The notes: generated by a model not told the origin, from the letters alone. A stretch of DNA of 42,312 nucleotides from Nostocales cyanobacterium Centralia_MAG_434 (GCA_021324415.1 JAJPJF010000141.1:1-42312); one strand, 5' to 3'. Positions 10,231 to 19,215 are shown, counted from the stretch's first letter. Translations and numbers: made by a program.

Positions 10231-10335
10231 TTAATTGCTACTAACTAGGTTGTAAAAGTAATTTAATAATATATACTCCTCCTTGTCCTATTCCCTTCCC
10301 TTCCCTTGTCCTTCTATCCCTCTCTCCCCTCTCCC
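10231..10335 (-). repeat. Dispersed repeat, copy B (inverted partner at 7868-7966)
   Basis: Read on the minus strand this repeats the order of copy A: a purine tract with ACAAGGGAAGGGA, an AT-rich block (TATATATTATTAAATTAC) and the core TTTTACAACCTAGTTAGTAG plus CAA. It fills the gap between the phosphatase and the FHA kinase and reaches within a few bases of the kinase start. Confidence 0.75.
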
Positions 10336-10337
10336 GT

Positions 10338-11555
10338 ATGGTCACGCTGACCCTGTTAGAACCGCAAAAAAAAACACCCCTTCAACAATGGTGCTTTGAG
10401 AACGAACCCATCATTCGGATTGGGCGTTCAGCAGATAATCACATTGTGTTAAATGATAGCTTGGTTTCGCGACATCATTTGGAACTAAGACAAATCGATT
10501 CTGGTCCTAACAGAGGTTCATGGCTTATCGTCAGTCAAGGCACAAATGGCACTTTCCTGAATGGTGTATTAGTAGTCACTCAAAGTTTGGTGCCAGATGA
10601 TTCCTTGTTGCAACTGGCACAAGGGGGTCCAAGCCTGAAATTCAAAATTCAGCAACCAGAAATAGGGACAAAACACCCACCTTTACCTGCTAGTTGTAAT
10701 CACCAAGGTAACTCACCCAATAATTTATTTTGTATCCACTGTGGTCAACCTCTGTCAGTGCAACAGACTATTCGCCACTATCAGGTGTTGCGAACATTGG
10801 GACAAGGTGGTATGGGTACTACCTATTTGGCGTGGGATAACACAGGAAAGATTGCCGGACACCCACAATTACTAGTGTTGAAGCAGATGAATGCTGATAT
10901 GGCAAAAATTGCCAAAGCACAAGAATTATTTGAACGGGAAGCTTACACTCTTAAATCTCTTCATCACCCTGGGATTCCTAAATACTACGATTTTTTTATT
11001 GAAGGTGGGAAAAAATATTTGGCAATGGAATTAGTCCACGGGCAGGATTTAGAAAAACTTATTTATTTAAAAGGGCCTGTCACGCCAAATCAAGGAATTG
11101 CTTGGATGATCCAAACCTGTGATATTTTGGACTACCTCCATAGTCACAATCCACCACTGATCCACCGTGATATTAAACCTGCCAATTTGATGGTGCGAAA
11201 CTTCGACAATCGCATAGTTGTGCTCGATTTCGGTGCTGTTAAGGAAATTGGTACAACACCTGGTACCCGAATTGGTGCAGAGGGTTACTGTGCCCCTGAA
11301 CAAGAACGCGGACAACCTTTAACTCAATCGGACTTGTATGCAATTGGACCTACTTTAATTTTTCTCCTCACTGGCGAAAATCCTCTAAGATTCTATCGTC
11401 AACGGGGACGAAATTTTAGGTTTGATGTCACTAACATTCCCACCATCACTCCTCAATTACGAGAAGTCATAGACCGGGTTGCAGAACCATTGCCACGCGA
11501 TCGCTATCAAACGGCAAATGAATTAGCCGCCGCATTAGCAGAGTGTAAGACTTAG
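10338..11555 (+). CDS. FHA domain / zinc-ribbon / Ser-Thr protein kinase
   Basis: A Hanks-type kinase with an N-terminal phosphothreonine-binding FHA domain, 405 residues. The FHA domain is at about 20-105 (IRIGRSADNHIVLNDSLVSR, then HHLELR and GTNGTFLNG). A zinc ribbon follows (CNHQGNSPNNLFCIHCGQPL, about 119-138). The kinase spans about 150-400: glycine loop LGQGGMGTTYLAWD, VLKQMN lysine, catalytic loop HRDIKPANLM near 276, DFGAVKEIG near 297 and APEQERGQ. There is no transmembrane helix or PASTA domain, so it should be cytosolic. The ATG is the first codon after an STRR. The kinase and the upstream PP2C phosphatase probably share substrates or act on each other; that link is inference. Confidence 0.92.
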   Translation: MVTLTLLEPQKKTPLQQWCFENEPIIRIGRSADNHIVLNDSLVSRHHLELRQIDSGPNRGSWLIVSQGTNGTFLNGVLVVTQSLVPDDSLLQLAQGGPSLKFKIQQPEIGTKHPPLPASCNHQGNSPNNLFCIHCGQPLSVQQTIRHYQVLRTLGQGGMGTTYLAWDNTGKIAGHPQLLVLKQMNADMAKIAKAQELFEREAYTLKSLHHPGIPKYYDFFIEGGKKYLAMELVHGQDLEKLIYLKGPVTPNQGIAWMIQTCDILDYLHSHNPPLIHRDIKPANLMVRNFDNRIVVLDFGAVKEIGTTPGTRIGAEGYCAPEQERGQPLTQSDLYAIGPTLIFLLTGENPLRFYRQRGRNFRFDVTNIPTITPQLREVIDRVAEPLPRDRYQTANELAAALAECKT

Positions 11556-11609
11556 AGTATTTGTTAGCCGTTGTTGGTCGTTAGTTGTCAAGAATAACTC
11601 CTAACTTCT

Positions 11610-11639
11610 GCCCTCTAAGGGCACGGGGCATTGTGCCCC
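11610..11639. terminator. Two small hairpins between convergent genes
   Basis: GCCCT-CTA-AGGGC (11610-11622) is followed at once by GGGGCA-TTG-TGCCCC (11625-11639), midway between the convergent FHA kinase and the next minus-strand gene. They could serve as a bidirectional terminator, but no U-tract follows, and this GGGCACGGGGCA sequence is a common cyanobacterial intergenic repeat. Confidence 0.4.
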
Positions 11640-11656
11640 TACTGCTAACTCCTAAC

Positions 11657-11977
11657 TTACTCTTCATCCCAAGCTTCAACAGCTAGTAACTCGCTAATTG
11701 GGTCTTGCATAGTAAATCCAAAATCTAACAGCTCCTGTTTCCAGTACTGCCATTCATTGCCATAGAGCAATGCGATTTTCCATATACTATCTGTTGGCTT
11801 GATGATTTGTGAATCCACGAGTGATTGCACGTTACGCTGCAATTTCACCATTGGGTGAATTACTTGCTGCTGAGTCATAACCTCAAATAAATTCAGATTT
11901 TGTTTAGTAAATGCTTGATCAAAACTGCTTTCCCTTGCGGAAGTGTTGCCTATGCGTAGAGACCTATACTTTGGCAA
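11657..11977 (-). CDS. Small hypothetical protein
   Basis: An unrecognised soluble protein of up to 106 residues. The C-terminal 70-80 residues look like a compact acidic domain rich in Trp and aromatics (DSIWKIALLYGNEWQYWKQE, LLDFGFTMQDPISELLAVEA). The first 20 or so residues (RIGNTSARESSFDQAF) come from a CTTGCGGAAGTGTTGCCTAT-type intergenic repeat and may not be translated. The Met at residue 34 (base 11878) would give 73 residues and has GAGG close upstream. It converges on the FHA kinase. No function can be inferred. Confidence 0.5.
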   Translation of the reverse strand: MPKYRSLRIGNTSARESSFDQAFTKQNLNLFEVMTQQQVIHPMVKLQRNVQSLVDSQIIKPTDSIWKIALLYGNEWQYWKQELLDFGFTMQDPISELLAVEAWDEE

Positions 11978-12263
11978 AGCTAGTCTTAACTCCTTAACTA
12001 TACCACAGGTTACTCTACTTTGTTGCTTTAAATTCGGTTTTGTACGGTAATCACCACAAACAAGGCTTTTGTAGTTTACTTACTATTGTAGACGTTTATG
12101 CCAAAAAATGAATCATTTTGTCCTTTCAGTTTGAGCAAGCTAATGAATAGCTTTTCAAAAAAAGAAATAATCTATGTTTTGATGGAACTCATGAAAATTT
12201 TAGAAAGTTTTAATAATTTCAGTTGTTTTAAATAAAACCTTAGCAAAGATTACCATCACTACT

Positions 12264-12929
12264 TTATACAGGACTGACTTTAGCTCGATACAACAGTTTG
12301 TTACCTTGATAATAACCAGTGTAACGTACCTTGACAGTTTCCCCTGGCTGTACACTTCCTTCCATAAGTTGATGTAATTTAGGGTCGTATGGTAGCTCTG
12401 CACCTACGGGTGCGATCGCCTCCACTCCCCACTCATATAAAAGTTTTTCCAACGGTTTGAGAACTAACGGGACAATATTGATTGCGGGAAGATTTGGGTT
12501 TTCTCGTGCTTTTTGCGCTGCGGTCGGAAATTGTAGTAGTAAAGATTCCAGAAGCTGTAAACTTGACTGCTGAAAATCTTGTAGCAATGTCTGTTGCTGC
12601 TGTTCTAATTGTAATTGAACTCGCTCATATTCTCTTTTTAAATCTTCTAAGTGTTGTAACAATCCCTGAGTCGATGACTCCTGATCATCTTTTTCTAAAT
12701 CTACTTGAGAAAAATTTGCGATTAACTCACTCAATGATACCTCTAATGTTTGCGACAACTTCACCAATACGTCAACACGCATTTGCTCAGCACCAAATCG
12801 TCGTAAACGCAAAATTTGCCGTTCTGAAACTCCAGTGGCACGACTCAAAGCTTTAAAACTAACGATGCTCACCTGTCGCATCAAGTCTTGTAACTTTTGG
12901 GTGAAATCTATGCAATTTTGGGAAACCAC
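12264..12929 (-). CDS. HTH / coiled-coil / GrpE-like protein
   Basis: A 221-residue protein joining three parts. Residues about 20-70 are an XRE-like helix-turn-helix (SFKALSRATGVSERQILRLR, then LVKLSQTLEVSLSELIA). Residues about 85-130 are a Gln/Leu-rich coiled coil (LLQHLEDLKREYERVQLQLE). The C-terminal 55 residues resemble the GrpE beta domain (WGVEAIAPVGAELPYDPKLH, then EGSVQPGETVKVRYTGYYQ). GrpE is the nucleotide-exchange factor of DnaK; the coiled coil plus beta-domain order is as in GrpE, with an HTH where a tail would be. The start is GTG at 12929; an ATG at 12881 is an alternative. No dnaK or dnaJ is nearby. It could link chaperone state to DNA binding, but that is unproven. Confidence 0.75.
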   Translation of the reverse strand: MVSQNCIDFTQKLQDLMRQVSIVSFKALSRATGVSERQILRLRRFGAEQMRVDVLVKLSQTLEVSLSELIANFSQVDLEKDDQESSTQGLLQHLEDLKREYERVQLQLEQQQQTLLQDFQQSSLQLLESLLLQFPTAAQKARENPNLPAINIVPLVLKPLEKLLYEWGVEAIAPVGAELPYDPKLHQLMEGSVQPGETVKVRYTGYYQGNKLLYRAKVSPV

Positions 12930-13137
12930 CTGATAAGCCTTTCAATTTTTATATAGAATCCAGTATAACTTGTGCTTAACAAATATATTCTTAAAGTTTA
13001 GATAATGTATATATTTGCAAATATATAGGAAAATTTAGGCCCTAAAAAGAATATTTTTATTTAAATTAAACCTAGATTTTTAAGAAAATCGCTAGAGTTA
13101 ATAAATAGCTATAATACTTATCTAATGAAAATTTCAG

Positions 13138-14241
13138 ATGTTTATATTTAAAAATTTTAACTATCGCAATTACCCAAAATTTAGAGCATCATGGTTAATT
13201 ATTGGGCTGATGATGATAGTAGCGTTTTTGGAGTACTCTACTCCACCTGACTATGTGTTTGGTTATCTTTATATTGGTCCAATACTAATAACAAATGCAT
13301 GTCTAGGTCGAGCAGCTACACTGCGAGTGACTTTAATCGCTTGTATTCTAACAATTCTAAATGTCTGGATTCCAGGTGTCTATCCTGTGAGGACTCCCAC
13401 AATTGCTAGTCGATTTATTGCAATCTTGGCACTTGTGGTGACAGGAATTCTCAGCGATCGCAACCGCTTAAATCAACAAGCGCTGTTACAACAAACAGCA
13501 AAACTGCAAGCACAAGAAGAGCTAGCCAGTGTGAGAGAAGACTTTGCCTCTACCTTGACTCATGACTTAAAAACTCCACTACTTGGGGCGATTGAAACCT
13601 TACAGGCTTTCGAACGCGAAAATTTTGGTTTTGTAGCTCCAGCACAAAAGAAAGTTCTGGCGACGATGATTCGCAGCCATCAGACCAGTTTACAAATGGT
13701 GGAAACACTCCTAGATGTCTATCGTAATGATATTGAAGGATTAAAACTTCGGTTAGCACCTGTCGATCTTGTTGCGATCGCAGAGGAAGTTGCCACAACA
13801 TTAACAGAACTAGCATCAAGTCGTCGCGTCTATATCTCATTCAATTACGGTGACTCAGACTTTCGCAAATTCCTTTGGGTTCATGGAGATGTTTTCCAAC
13901 TGCAACGAGTCTTTGCCAATCTCTTAACCAATGCCATTAATCACTCTCCACGAGGTGGCAAAGTGGAAGTTGTGTTGGAGTCTGGTTCTTCATATCAAAC
14001 AGCTAAAATTATGGATTCTGGAGCAGGTATTACACAGGCAGAACTACCCCACTTATTTGAGCGGTTTTATCAGGGAAATAGCGATCGTCAAGCGAAGGGT
14101 TCAGGATTGGGGCTGTATTTGACTCGTCAGATTGTGGAAGCCCATGGTGGTAAAATTTGGGTAGAGAATCGAGTTCCTAACGGCGCAATTTTTGCGTTCC
14201 GCCTACCTGTTCTACCGTTTCAGTGCTCGGGAGTTGTTTAA
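13138..14241 (+). CDS. Membrane-bound sensor histidine kinase
   Basis: A 367-residue kinase. About four hydrophobic helices fill residues 18-105 (ASWLIIGLMMIVAFLEYS, ILITNACLGRAATLRVTLIA, FIAILALVVTGIL) with very short loops, so the sensor part is in the membrane. HisKA follows with the His at about 142 (DFASTLTHDLKTPLLGAIET), then HATPase motifs LLTNAINHSPRGGK, DSGAGITQAELPHLFERFYQ and GSGLGLYLTRQIVEAHGGKI. The response regulator starts 227 bp downstream on the same strand, so the two probably form one system, although the gap leaves room for a separate promoter. The stimulus is unknown. Confidence 0.9.
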   Translation: MFIFKNFNYRNYPKFRASWLIIGLMMIVAFLEYSTPPDYVFGYLYIGPILITNACLGRAATLRVTLIACILTILNVWIPGVYPVRTPTIASRFIAILALVVTGILSDRNRLNQQALLQQTAKLQAQEELASVREDFASTLTHDLKTPLLGAIETLQAFERENFGFVAPAQKKVLATMIRSHQTSLQMVETLLDVYRNDIEGLKLRLAPVDLVAIAEEVATTLTELASSRRVYISFNYGDSDFRKFLWVHGDVFQLQRVFANLLTNAINHSPRGGKVEVVLESGSSYQTAKIMDSGAGITQAELPHLFERFYQGNSDRQAKGSGLGLYLTRQIVEAHGGKIWVENRVPNGAIFAFRLPVLPFQCSGVV

Positions 14242-14467
14242 AAATGCTGTAGATCTCAATTATGGCTACAATAATACTTATCGAAAGTTTTTACTTTAAT
14301 CTCTTTAAGGTTAGTTTAGTTGCTGACTTTTGAGATAGTTCTGCTCACAGAGTCTGGGTAGAGAAACAATTCTCTTCCAGAGACACTACGTGCAATACAC
14401 CCCGTGGCTACTCTTTGAGTTTTGTTGACTACCTGCATGACTCGTTGAAGCCGCTTTTACTTAAGTG

Positions 14468-15151
14468 ATGTCACCTGCAAAGTTACGAATCTTACTGGTT
14501 GAAGACGATGAGCTTTTTCGTCTTGGTTTGCGTGTTAGATTGCAACAAGAAGCAGAGCTAGAAATTGTTGCAGAGGCTGAAGATGGTGAAACAGCCTTGG
14601 AATTAGCAAATCGGCATTCTGTGGATATTGTTTTATTAGATATAGGGTTGCCGGGAATTGGAGGGATTGAAGCTTGTCGCCAAATTAAGCAGCAACATCC
14701 CAAACTTCCAGTTCTAGTCTTAACCTCTCGTTCCCAACAATCCCTGATTGGACGACTCATTGAAGTTGGTGCTCAGGGTTACTGTTTGAAGGGAATTGCA
14801 GCAGAAACGTTAGTCTTAGCACTACGCTCTGTTGCAGCCGGTGCTTCTTGGTGGGATCAAACAGCAACAACAGAGATTAGAGCCGCTTTTCATAAAGGCA
14901 ATGGATCTTCTGAGTTACTAGGAACAGATGATGAACTAACCAGTCCCTTAACACAGCGTGAACAAGAGATTTTGGCTCTGCTAGCATCTGGAAAAACTAA
15001 TCAAGAAATTGCCGAGATTCTTCATATTGTCTCGGGTACTGTGAGGGTGCATGTTCATACAATTCTGCAAAAGCTAAAGGTGCATGATCGTACTCAAGCT
15101 GTAGTTGTAGCAATCAAAAAAAAGTTGATTGCTCCAGATTTTTTAGAGTAA
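14468..15151 (+). CDS. NarL/FixJ-type response regulator
   Basis: A DNA-binding response regulator of 227 residues. The receiver domain has the acidic pair in LLVEDDELFRLGLR, the phosphoryl-accepting Asp at about 58 (VDIVLLDIGLPGIGG), the Thr/Ser switch in LVLTSRSQ and Lys in GYCLKGIAAE. The C-terminal LuxR-type HTH is LTQREQEILALLASGKTNQE, then IAEILHIVSGTVRVHVHTIL. A GTG directly before the chosen ATG is an alternative start. It probably takes phosphate from the kinase at 13138-14241. The sulfiredoxin gene follows on the opposite strand, its end 14 bp away. Confidence 0.9.
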   Translation: MSPAKLRILLVEDDELFRLGLRVRLQQEAELEIVAEAEDGETALELANRHSVDIVLLDIGLPGIGGIEACRQIKQQHPKLPVLVLTSRSQQSLIGRLIEVGAQGYCLKGIAAETLVLALRSVAAGASWWDQTATTEIRAAFHKGNGSSELLGTDDELTSPLTQREQEILALLASGKTNQEIAEILHIVSGTVRVHVHTILQKLKVHDRTQAVVVAIKKKLIAPDFLE

Positions 15152-15165
15152 CAGTCAAAAATCGC

Positions 15166-15429
15166 TTAAGCAATGTGCATCTTGAGAACACTCTTAGGTG
15201 CTTTACGAACTCTAGCTAAGATGGTTTGTTTGCCTAAACGTTGACAAGCTTCATAGCGATGACATCCGGAAAAACCGTAATATTCCCCATCAACTTCTAA
15301 GACATCAATCGGTTCTTGCTGTCCAATCTCCGCTATCGATTCCATCAGGGCTTGTACTTTCTGTGGATCGTTTTGGCGTGGTAAGGGCCGCTTAATTTGA
15401 TTCAATGGAATTTCTTGGATCTTATTCAT
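15166..15429 (-). CDS. srx: Sulfiredoxin
   Basis: Sulfiredoxin reduces the over-oxidised (sulfinic) cysteine of 2-Cys peroxiredoxins with ATP. The 87-residue length fits cyanobacterial Srx. The conserved active-site motif FSGCHRYEA puts the catalytic Cys at 56, and the N-terminal IPLNQIKRPLPRQNDPQKVQ segment is typical. Early parts also resemble ParB/sulfiredoxin-fold proteins, but the GCHR motif fixes the call. It is transcribed away from the 2OG oxygenase gene and converges on the response regulator. MsrB, another thiol-dependent repair enzyme, lies 1.3 kb downstream. Confidence 0.93.
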   Translation of the reverse strand: MNKIQEIPLNQIKRPLPRQNDPQKVQALMESIAEIGQQEPIDVLEVDGEYYGFSGCHRYEACQRLGKQTILARVRKAPKSVLKMHIA

Positions 15430-15517
15430 AAATTTTGCTAACTATATAATATTCAGTTGCTCTATATAAATCATAGTCGTTATGAGTTTACTTTGCAAGT
15501 AGATTCTTGAAACTTTC

Positions 15518-16135
15518 ATGAATGTAAAATACTATTCTCAACAACTATCGGCCTTCCCCAGCCATTACCTAAGCGATTTGAGCGGGCAAATTCAAGCATG
15601 CTCTTACTTTACTGTTAACAACCTTAACCGAGACTTTGTGAATACTAAGGGATTTTCCGTAGTGTTTCAGCGCTCAGGAATAGCACAAGTTGAGCAACAC
15701 TTTCCCTTTTTTACGGCTTACCTAAATCTGGCACTCCAACCAACATGTAATGCTTTTTACCTTAATCCTTTACTATTAAAGGAAGGCTCTCGTGTAGATC
15801 CCCATATGGATCGCTCTTTACGTTCGTACTCAAAAACCATCGAACCACCTGTACTCGTCAGTGTCCTATATGTTCAAGTACCAAAGGATATGAAAGGCGG
15901 AGAACTGGTACTTCACACCCGTAAACGCCAAGTTGGACAAATTAAGCCGCAAATGAATACTCTGATTTACTTTCAGGGTGATTTAATCCATTCGGTCAAT
16001 CCCGTGGAAACTCCTGGAAGACGCCTGAGCCTCATTTGTGAACAGTATAGTTTGAGTGAGGTTGAGCTTTTGGAAATCCCGCAATTTACGATCGAGTCAA
16101 GAGTAGCTCAACCCATAACCAGGAAAAAAAAGTGA
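15518..16135 (+). CDS. 2-oxoglutarate/Fe(II)-dependent dioxygenase
   Basis: A 205-residue non-haem iron oxygenase of the prolyl-4-hydroxylase-like group. The iron triad is visible as His96 and Asp98 (VDPHMDRSLRSY) and His158 (YFQGDLIHSVNPV), with an Arg about ten residues later (GRRLSLICEQY) that would bind 2-oxoglutarate. The segment GGELVLHTRKRQVGQIKPQM is the usual strand before the distal His. The protein has no signal peptide. It diverges from sulfiredoxin over an 88-bp gap, so the two may share a regulatory region. The substrate cannot be read from the sequence. Confidence 0.85.
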   Translation: MNVKYYSQQLSAFPSHYLSDLSGQIQACSYFTVNNLNRDFVNTKGFSVVFQRSGIAQVEQHFPFFTAYLNLALQPTCNAFYLNPLLLKEGSRVDPHMDRSLRSYSKTIEPPVLVSVLYVQVPKDMKGGELVLHTRKRQVGQIKPQMNTLIYFQGDLIHSVNPVETPGRRLSLICEQYSLSEVELLEIPQFTIESRVAQPITRKKK

Positions 16136-16349
16136 ACTAGGACAAAAAATGCTCTTAATAGCTAGCATTACCGTGATTTCTTTCTGCTAAAGTATTTCCA
16201 CAAAGATTTTTGTCATTTGTGCTGCTTTTTTGGCGTAGTCGTATTTAGAGAGCAAACTAGGCGATTGACAAGCAACATAGCACAAATAAGGGTCGCAATA
16301 GGGGAATCTACACCAGTCTGTACAACTTTTAATTGAGGTATGAATAGTT

Positions 16350-16631
16350 ATGGATCAGCAAAAGCCACTTCAAAAACCAAAACCCCTTAAGTTGCAAGAC
16401 CAAGAACCTAAGCCTTGTCAACACATTCGTATACTGGACTGTGACAAACCAGTCAGTCGCATTTTCTACGAGTGTTACCACTGCTTTCAGGGGTTACTAA
16501 GTGAATGTGACAGTTCACAACCTGTCCGAGATGTTGAGGTCGTTTGTCCCACTTGTGGTAAGTCTGCTATCCGGTTGGTAACAAATAAGGTAATTTCAAC
16601 AACAAGTATCCCTTCACCTTGGGGAGATTAG
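16350..16631 (+). CDS. Small Cys-rich hypothetical protein, probable zinc binding
   Basis: A 93-residue protein with cysteine pairs that could hold zinc: one single Cys (EPKPCQHIRI), a CYHC pair (FYECYHCFQGLL) and a CPTC pair (VEVVCPTCGKSAIRLV). The N-terminus is Lys/Pro/Gln-rich and probably disordered. No family recognised. ATG 16350 has a GAGG about 11 bases upstream. It ends at a strong hairpin shared with msrB, which converges on it. Confidence 0.65.
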   Translation: MDQQKPLQKPKPLKLQDQEPKPCQHIRILDCDKPVSRIFYECYHCFQGLLSECDSSQPVRDVEVVCPTCGKSAIRLVTNKVISTTSIPSPWGD

Positions 16632-16640
16632 TCTGAACAA

Positions 16641-16684
16641 TTATCAGTTATCAACTACTCAGATATGATAACTGATAACTTTTT
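16641..16684. terminator. Bidirectional intrinsic terminator
   Basis: A perfect 13-bp stem TTATCAGTTATCA / TGATAACTGATAA (16641-16653 with 16666-16678), a 12-base loop and CTTTTT afterwards. It lies between the convergent Cys-rich gene and msrB. It is built from ATCAGTTAT heptamer-like units, as in the STRR at 34344-34378. Confidence 0.75.
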
Positions 16685-16696
16685 ACTGATAGCTGT

Positions 16697-17116
16697 TTAC
16701 TGAGCCGTTTCTTCTGGAATAAATTTCAGAGCGACACCATTTATACAGTAGCGTTTACCTGTCGGTGCCGGACCATCATCAAATTCATGACCCAAATGTC
16801 CACCACAACGGCTGCAATGAACCTCTGTTCTGGTCATAAAAAAAGACTTATCTATAGATCTACCAATTGCGCCTTCAATTGGGTTAAAGAAGCTGGGCCA
16901 GCCTGTACCGCTGTTGAATTTGGTTACTGATGTAAACAGTGGCTGTCCACAAGCAGCACATAGATAAGTTCCTGCAGCATATTGTTTATCAAGTGGGCTA
17001 GTACAAGCACGTTCTGTACCATGCTGACGCATCACTTTATACTGTTCTGGCGTCAAAATCTCGCGCCACTCTTCTTCTGTTTTATTAATTTCAAACTCAC
17101 TCTTTGAAGTTGTCAT
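16697..17116 (-). CDS. msrB: Peptide-methionine (R)-S-oxide reductase MsrB
   Basis: MsrB reduces the R form of methionine sulfoxide in proteins, with electrons from thioredoxin. The 139-residue protein has the zinc cysteines Cys53/Cys56 (YLCAACGQPLF) and Cys101/Cys104 (HCSRCGGHLGHEF), the motif FNSGTGWPSF, and the catalytic Cys124 in KRYCINGVALKF. There is no signal peptide, so it is cytoplasmic. It diverges from ddl across about 220 bp. Confidence 0.96.
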   Translation of the reverse strand: MTTSKSEFEINKTEEEWREILTPEQYKVMRQHGTERACTSPLDKQYAAGTYLCAACGQPLFTSVTKFNSGTGWPSFFNPIEGAIGRSIDKSFFMTRTEVHCSRCGGHLGHEFDDGPAPTGKRYCINGVALKFIPEETAQ

Positions 17117-17335
17117 AGATTCTCGCCTGTTGATTCCACTGTTGCTGCTTTTGTTTTGCTGCTAATGACAAGTCAGTTTAAAAACTCAATCTAGATAGGA
17201 AATACGGAAGTATAACTATTATTTAGTATAGCAATCTTCTTTGTGCTAGATTTATGCCCATTGGCAAACAGCATAACCCTCAATGGCAGTGTGTGATACG
17301 CTATCAGCATTTAAGGAGTGATGGAGGACTGGAAA

Positions 17336-18460
17336 ATGAGGAAACTGCGCGTAGGTTTACTATTTGGTGGTTGTTCGGGAGAGCATGAAGTTTCGATAAA
17401 TTCCGCACGGGCGATCGCACAAGCTTTGAGTGCAGAGCAAAATGCCGAGAAATATGAAATACTACCTTTCTATATTCAAAAAGATGGACGTTGGTTAGCA
17501 GGGGAAATACCTCAAAATGTTTTGGGTTCCGGTATCCCTCTTTTAGAAACTCAACACTCAACGCCTGAAAATCAACAGATCCTATCTCACCCCCAAAGCC
17601 AAACTCTCAGCCGTTGGCAATCTCCTTCTCAAGTTGCTGAAGTAGATGTTTGGTTCCCAATACTCCATGGACCCAATGGTGAAGACGGTACAATTCAGGG
17701 CATGCTCACTTTAATGCAAGTTCCCTTTGTCGGTTCTGGAGTTTTAGGCTCGGCATTAGGTATGGATAAAATTGCCATGAAAATGGCATTTGCCCAAGCC
17801 GGACTACCACAAGTCAAATACGTAGCAGTCAACCGCTCCCAAATTTGGTCAAATCCTTGTGTTTTTCCCAAACTATGTGATGAAATTGAGGCTACCTTGG
17901 GTTATCCCTGTTTTATTAAGCCTGCTAACTTAGGTTCATCGGTTGGTATTGCCAAAGCGCGATCGCGGCACGAATTAGAAACTGGATTAGACAATGCTGC
18001 CAGTTATGACCGCAGGATTATTGTTGAAGCTGGCGTAGTCGCAAGAGAATTGGAATGTGCCGTTTTAGGGAATGATCAGCCCATAGCTTCTGTGGTAGGT
18101 GAGATAACTTATAATAGCGATTTTTATGATTATGAAACTAAATATACAGAAGGCAGAGCAGATTTACTAATTCCTGCAGCAATACCAGAGAACGTATCAA
18201 GTAAAATTCAGGACATGGCTTTGCAAGCCTTTGCAGCCGTAGACGCAGCTGGGTTAGCAAGGGTAGATTTTTTCTACATTGAAGCTACACAAGAGGTGCT
18301 GATTAACGAGGTTAATACTTTACCAGGTTTCACCGCAACGAGTATGTATCCCCTACTCTGGAACCACAGTGGGATACCTTTTCCGGAACTTGTTGATCAG
18401 TTAATTCAATTAGCACTACAAAGACATTCTGAGAATGTAGCAAATCGTGCGGGATTTTAG
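17336..18460 (+). CDS. ddl: D-alanine--D-alanine ligase
   Basis: Ddl joins two D-alanines with ATP for peptidoglycan precursor synthesis, in the cytoplasm. ATG 17336 gives the standard N-terminus [20 protein letters not shown] and has GGAGG eight bases upstream; GTG 17318 and ATG 17321 are in frame but poorly placed. The product has 374 residues. ATP-grasp motifs seen are [41 protein letters not shown] and the metal-binding [17 protein letters not shown]. The gene stands alone rather than in an mur cluster. Confidence 0.96.
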   Translation: MRKLRVGLLFGGCSGEHEVSINSARAIAQALSAEQNAEKYEILPFYIQKDGRWLAGEIPQNVLGSGIPLLETQHSTPENQQILSHPQSQTLSRWQSPSQVAEVDVWFPILHGPNGEDGTIQGMLTLMQVPFVGSGVLGSALGMDKIAMKMAFAQAGLPQVKYVAVNRSQIWSNPCVFPKLCDEIEATLGYPCFIKPANLGSSVGIAKARSRHELETGLDNAASYDRRIIVEAGVVARELECAVLGNDQPIASVVGEITYNSDFYDYETKYTEGRADLLIPAAIPENVSSKIQDMALQAFAAVDAAGLARVDFFYIEATQEVLINEVNTLPGFTATSMYPLLWNHSGIPFPELVDQLIQLALQRHSENVANRAGF

Positions 18461-18597
18461 AGCATTTTGTATTCTTCTTGTTACGTAGAATAAATGTTTG
18501 ATTTTTGTCCATGTATAAAAATGTTAATACGGATACGCGCTCATGACCCCTAGAGTACAATCAAGGATCTTGAGGAGTACAAATCTGAAAAATAATC

Positions 18598-19215
18598 ATG
18601 GAAAATGGTCAGAGTGTACAGCAGCCATCCCAAGTAGAAGCGACGACATCAAAATCAGAAAATACTAAACCGCAACAAACAAGCAGTAAGAGTATTGTAT
18701 TATATCTCCTTAGACATTATCCTTGGGTGTTTTTGATTGGGTTGTCAGTGATTTTTCTCTGTATTGCTGCTCTTGCCTTCCATAGCTTGAGTTCTGTTGG
18801 GTCTGTGGAACAGACCCAACTTGAAGATCAAGAAAAACAACCAGAAGTACTCCCCACTAAAGTTGAACAGCCAACAAAGACACAGTCTGACACAGATGAG
18901 CTTGTTGAAGTTGAACAGCCAACAAATACAGAGTCTGAAACTGCCAATCCCATCTCTTTATGGATGGTAGTGGCGATCGCTCTTAGTTGTGCTGGTGGAT
19001 GTTTGATAGTTCTTCGTTGCCTGAACCAACCAGCAAGAATAGTCCACAAACCGAAAAACCGCTACCAAGCGCGTCTAGCACAACGGTACCAGCAACAATC
19101 GGAATCGCTACCGTCCAAAAACACAGCAATTCTTTTACCCCCATCACAAACACCTATAGCAGTAAACTCCCCTGAAACAAAACCTGTAGCAACCGTACTA
19201 CCTCCAAAACCCTGA
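18598..19215 (+). CDS. Two-TM hypothetical membrane protein
   Basis: An unrecognised 205-residue protein. Residues about 40-64 (YPWVFLIGLSVIFLCIAALA) and 119-142 (ISLWMVVAIALSCAGGCLIV) are membrane helices. Between them is a Glu/Gln/Thr-rich loop with an imperfect duplication (VEQPTKTQSDTDELVEVEQP, then TNTESETANP). The C-terminal tail is basic, then Pro/Ser-rich (RYQARLAQRYQQQSESLPSK). The N-terminal region is polar. No enzyme motif is present. The M4 protease follows 112 bp downstream on the same strand; I see no functional link. Confidence 0.65.
   Translation: MENGQSVQQPSQVEATTSKSENTKPQQTSSKSIVLYLLRHYPWVFLIGLSVIFLCIAALAFHSLSSVGSVEQTQLEDQEKQPEVLPTKVEQPTKTQSDTDELVEVEQPTNTESETANPISLWMVVAIALSCAGGCLIVLRCLNQPARIVHKPKNRYQARLAQRYQQQSESLPSKNTAILLPPSQTPIAVNSPETKPVATVLPPKP

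Noticed and set aside
12482-12856. 124-residue plus-strand frame opposite the HTH-GrpE gene
   Set aside because: It is the antisense shadow of a gene with clear domains and has no start signal.
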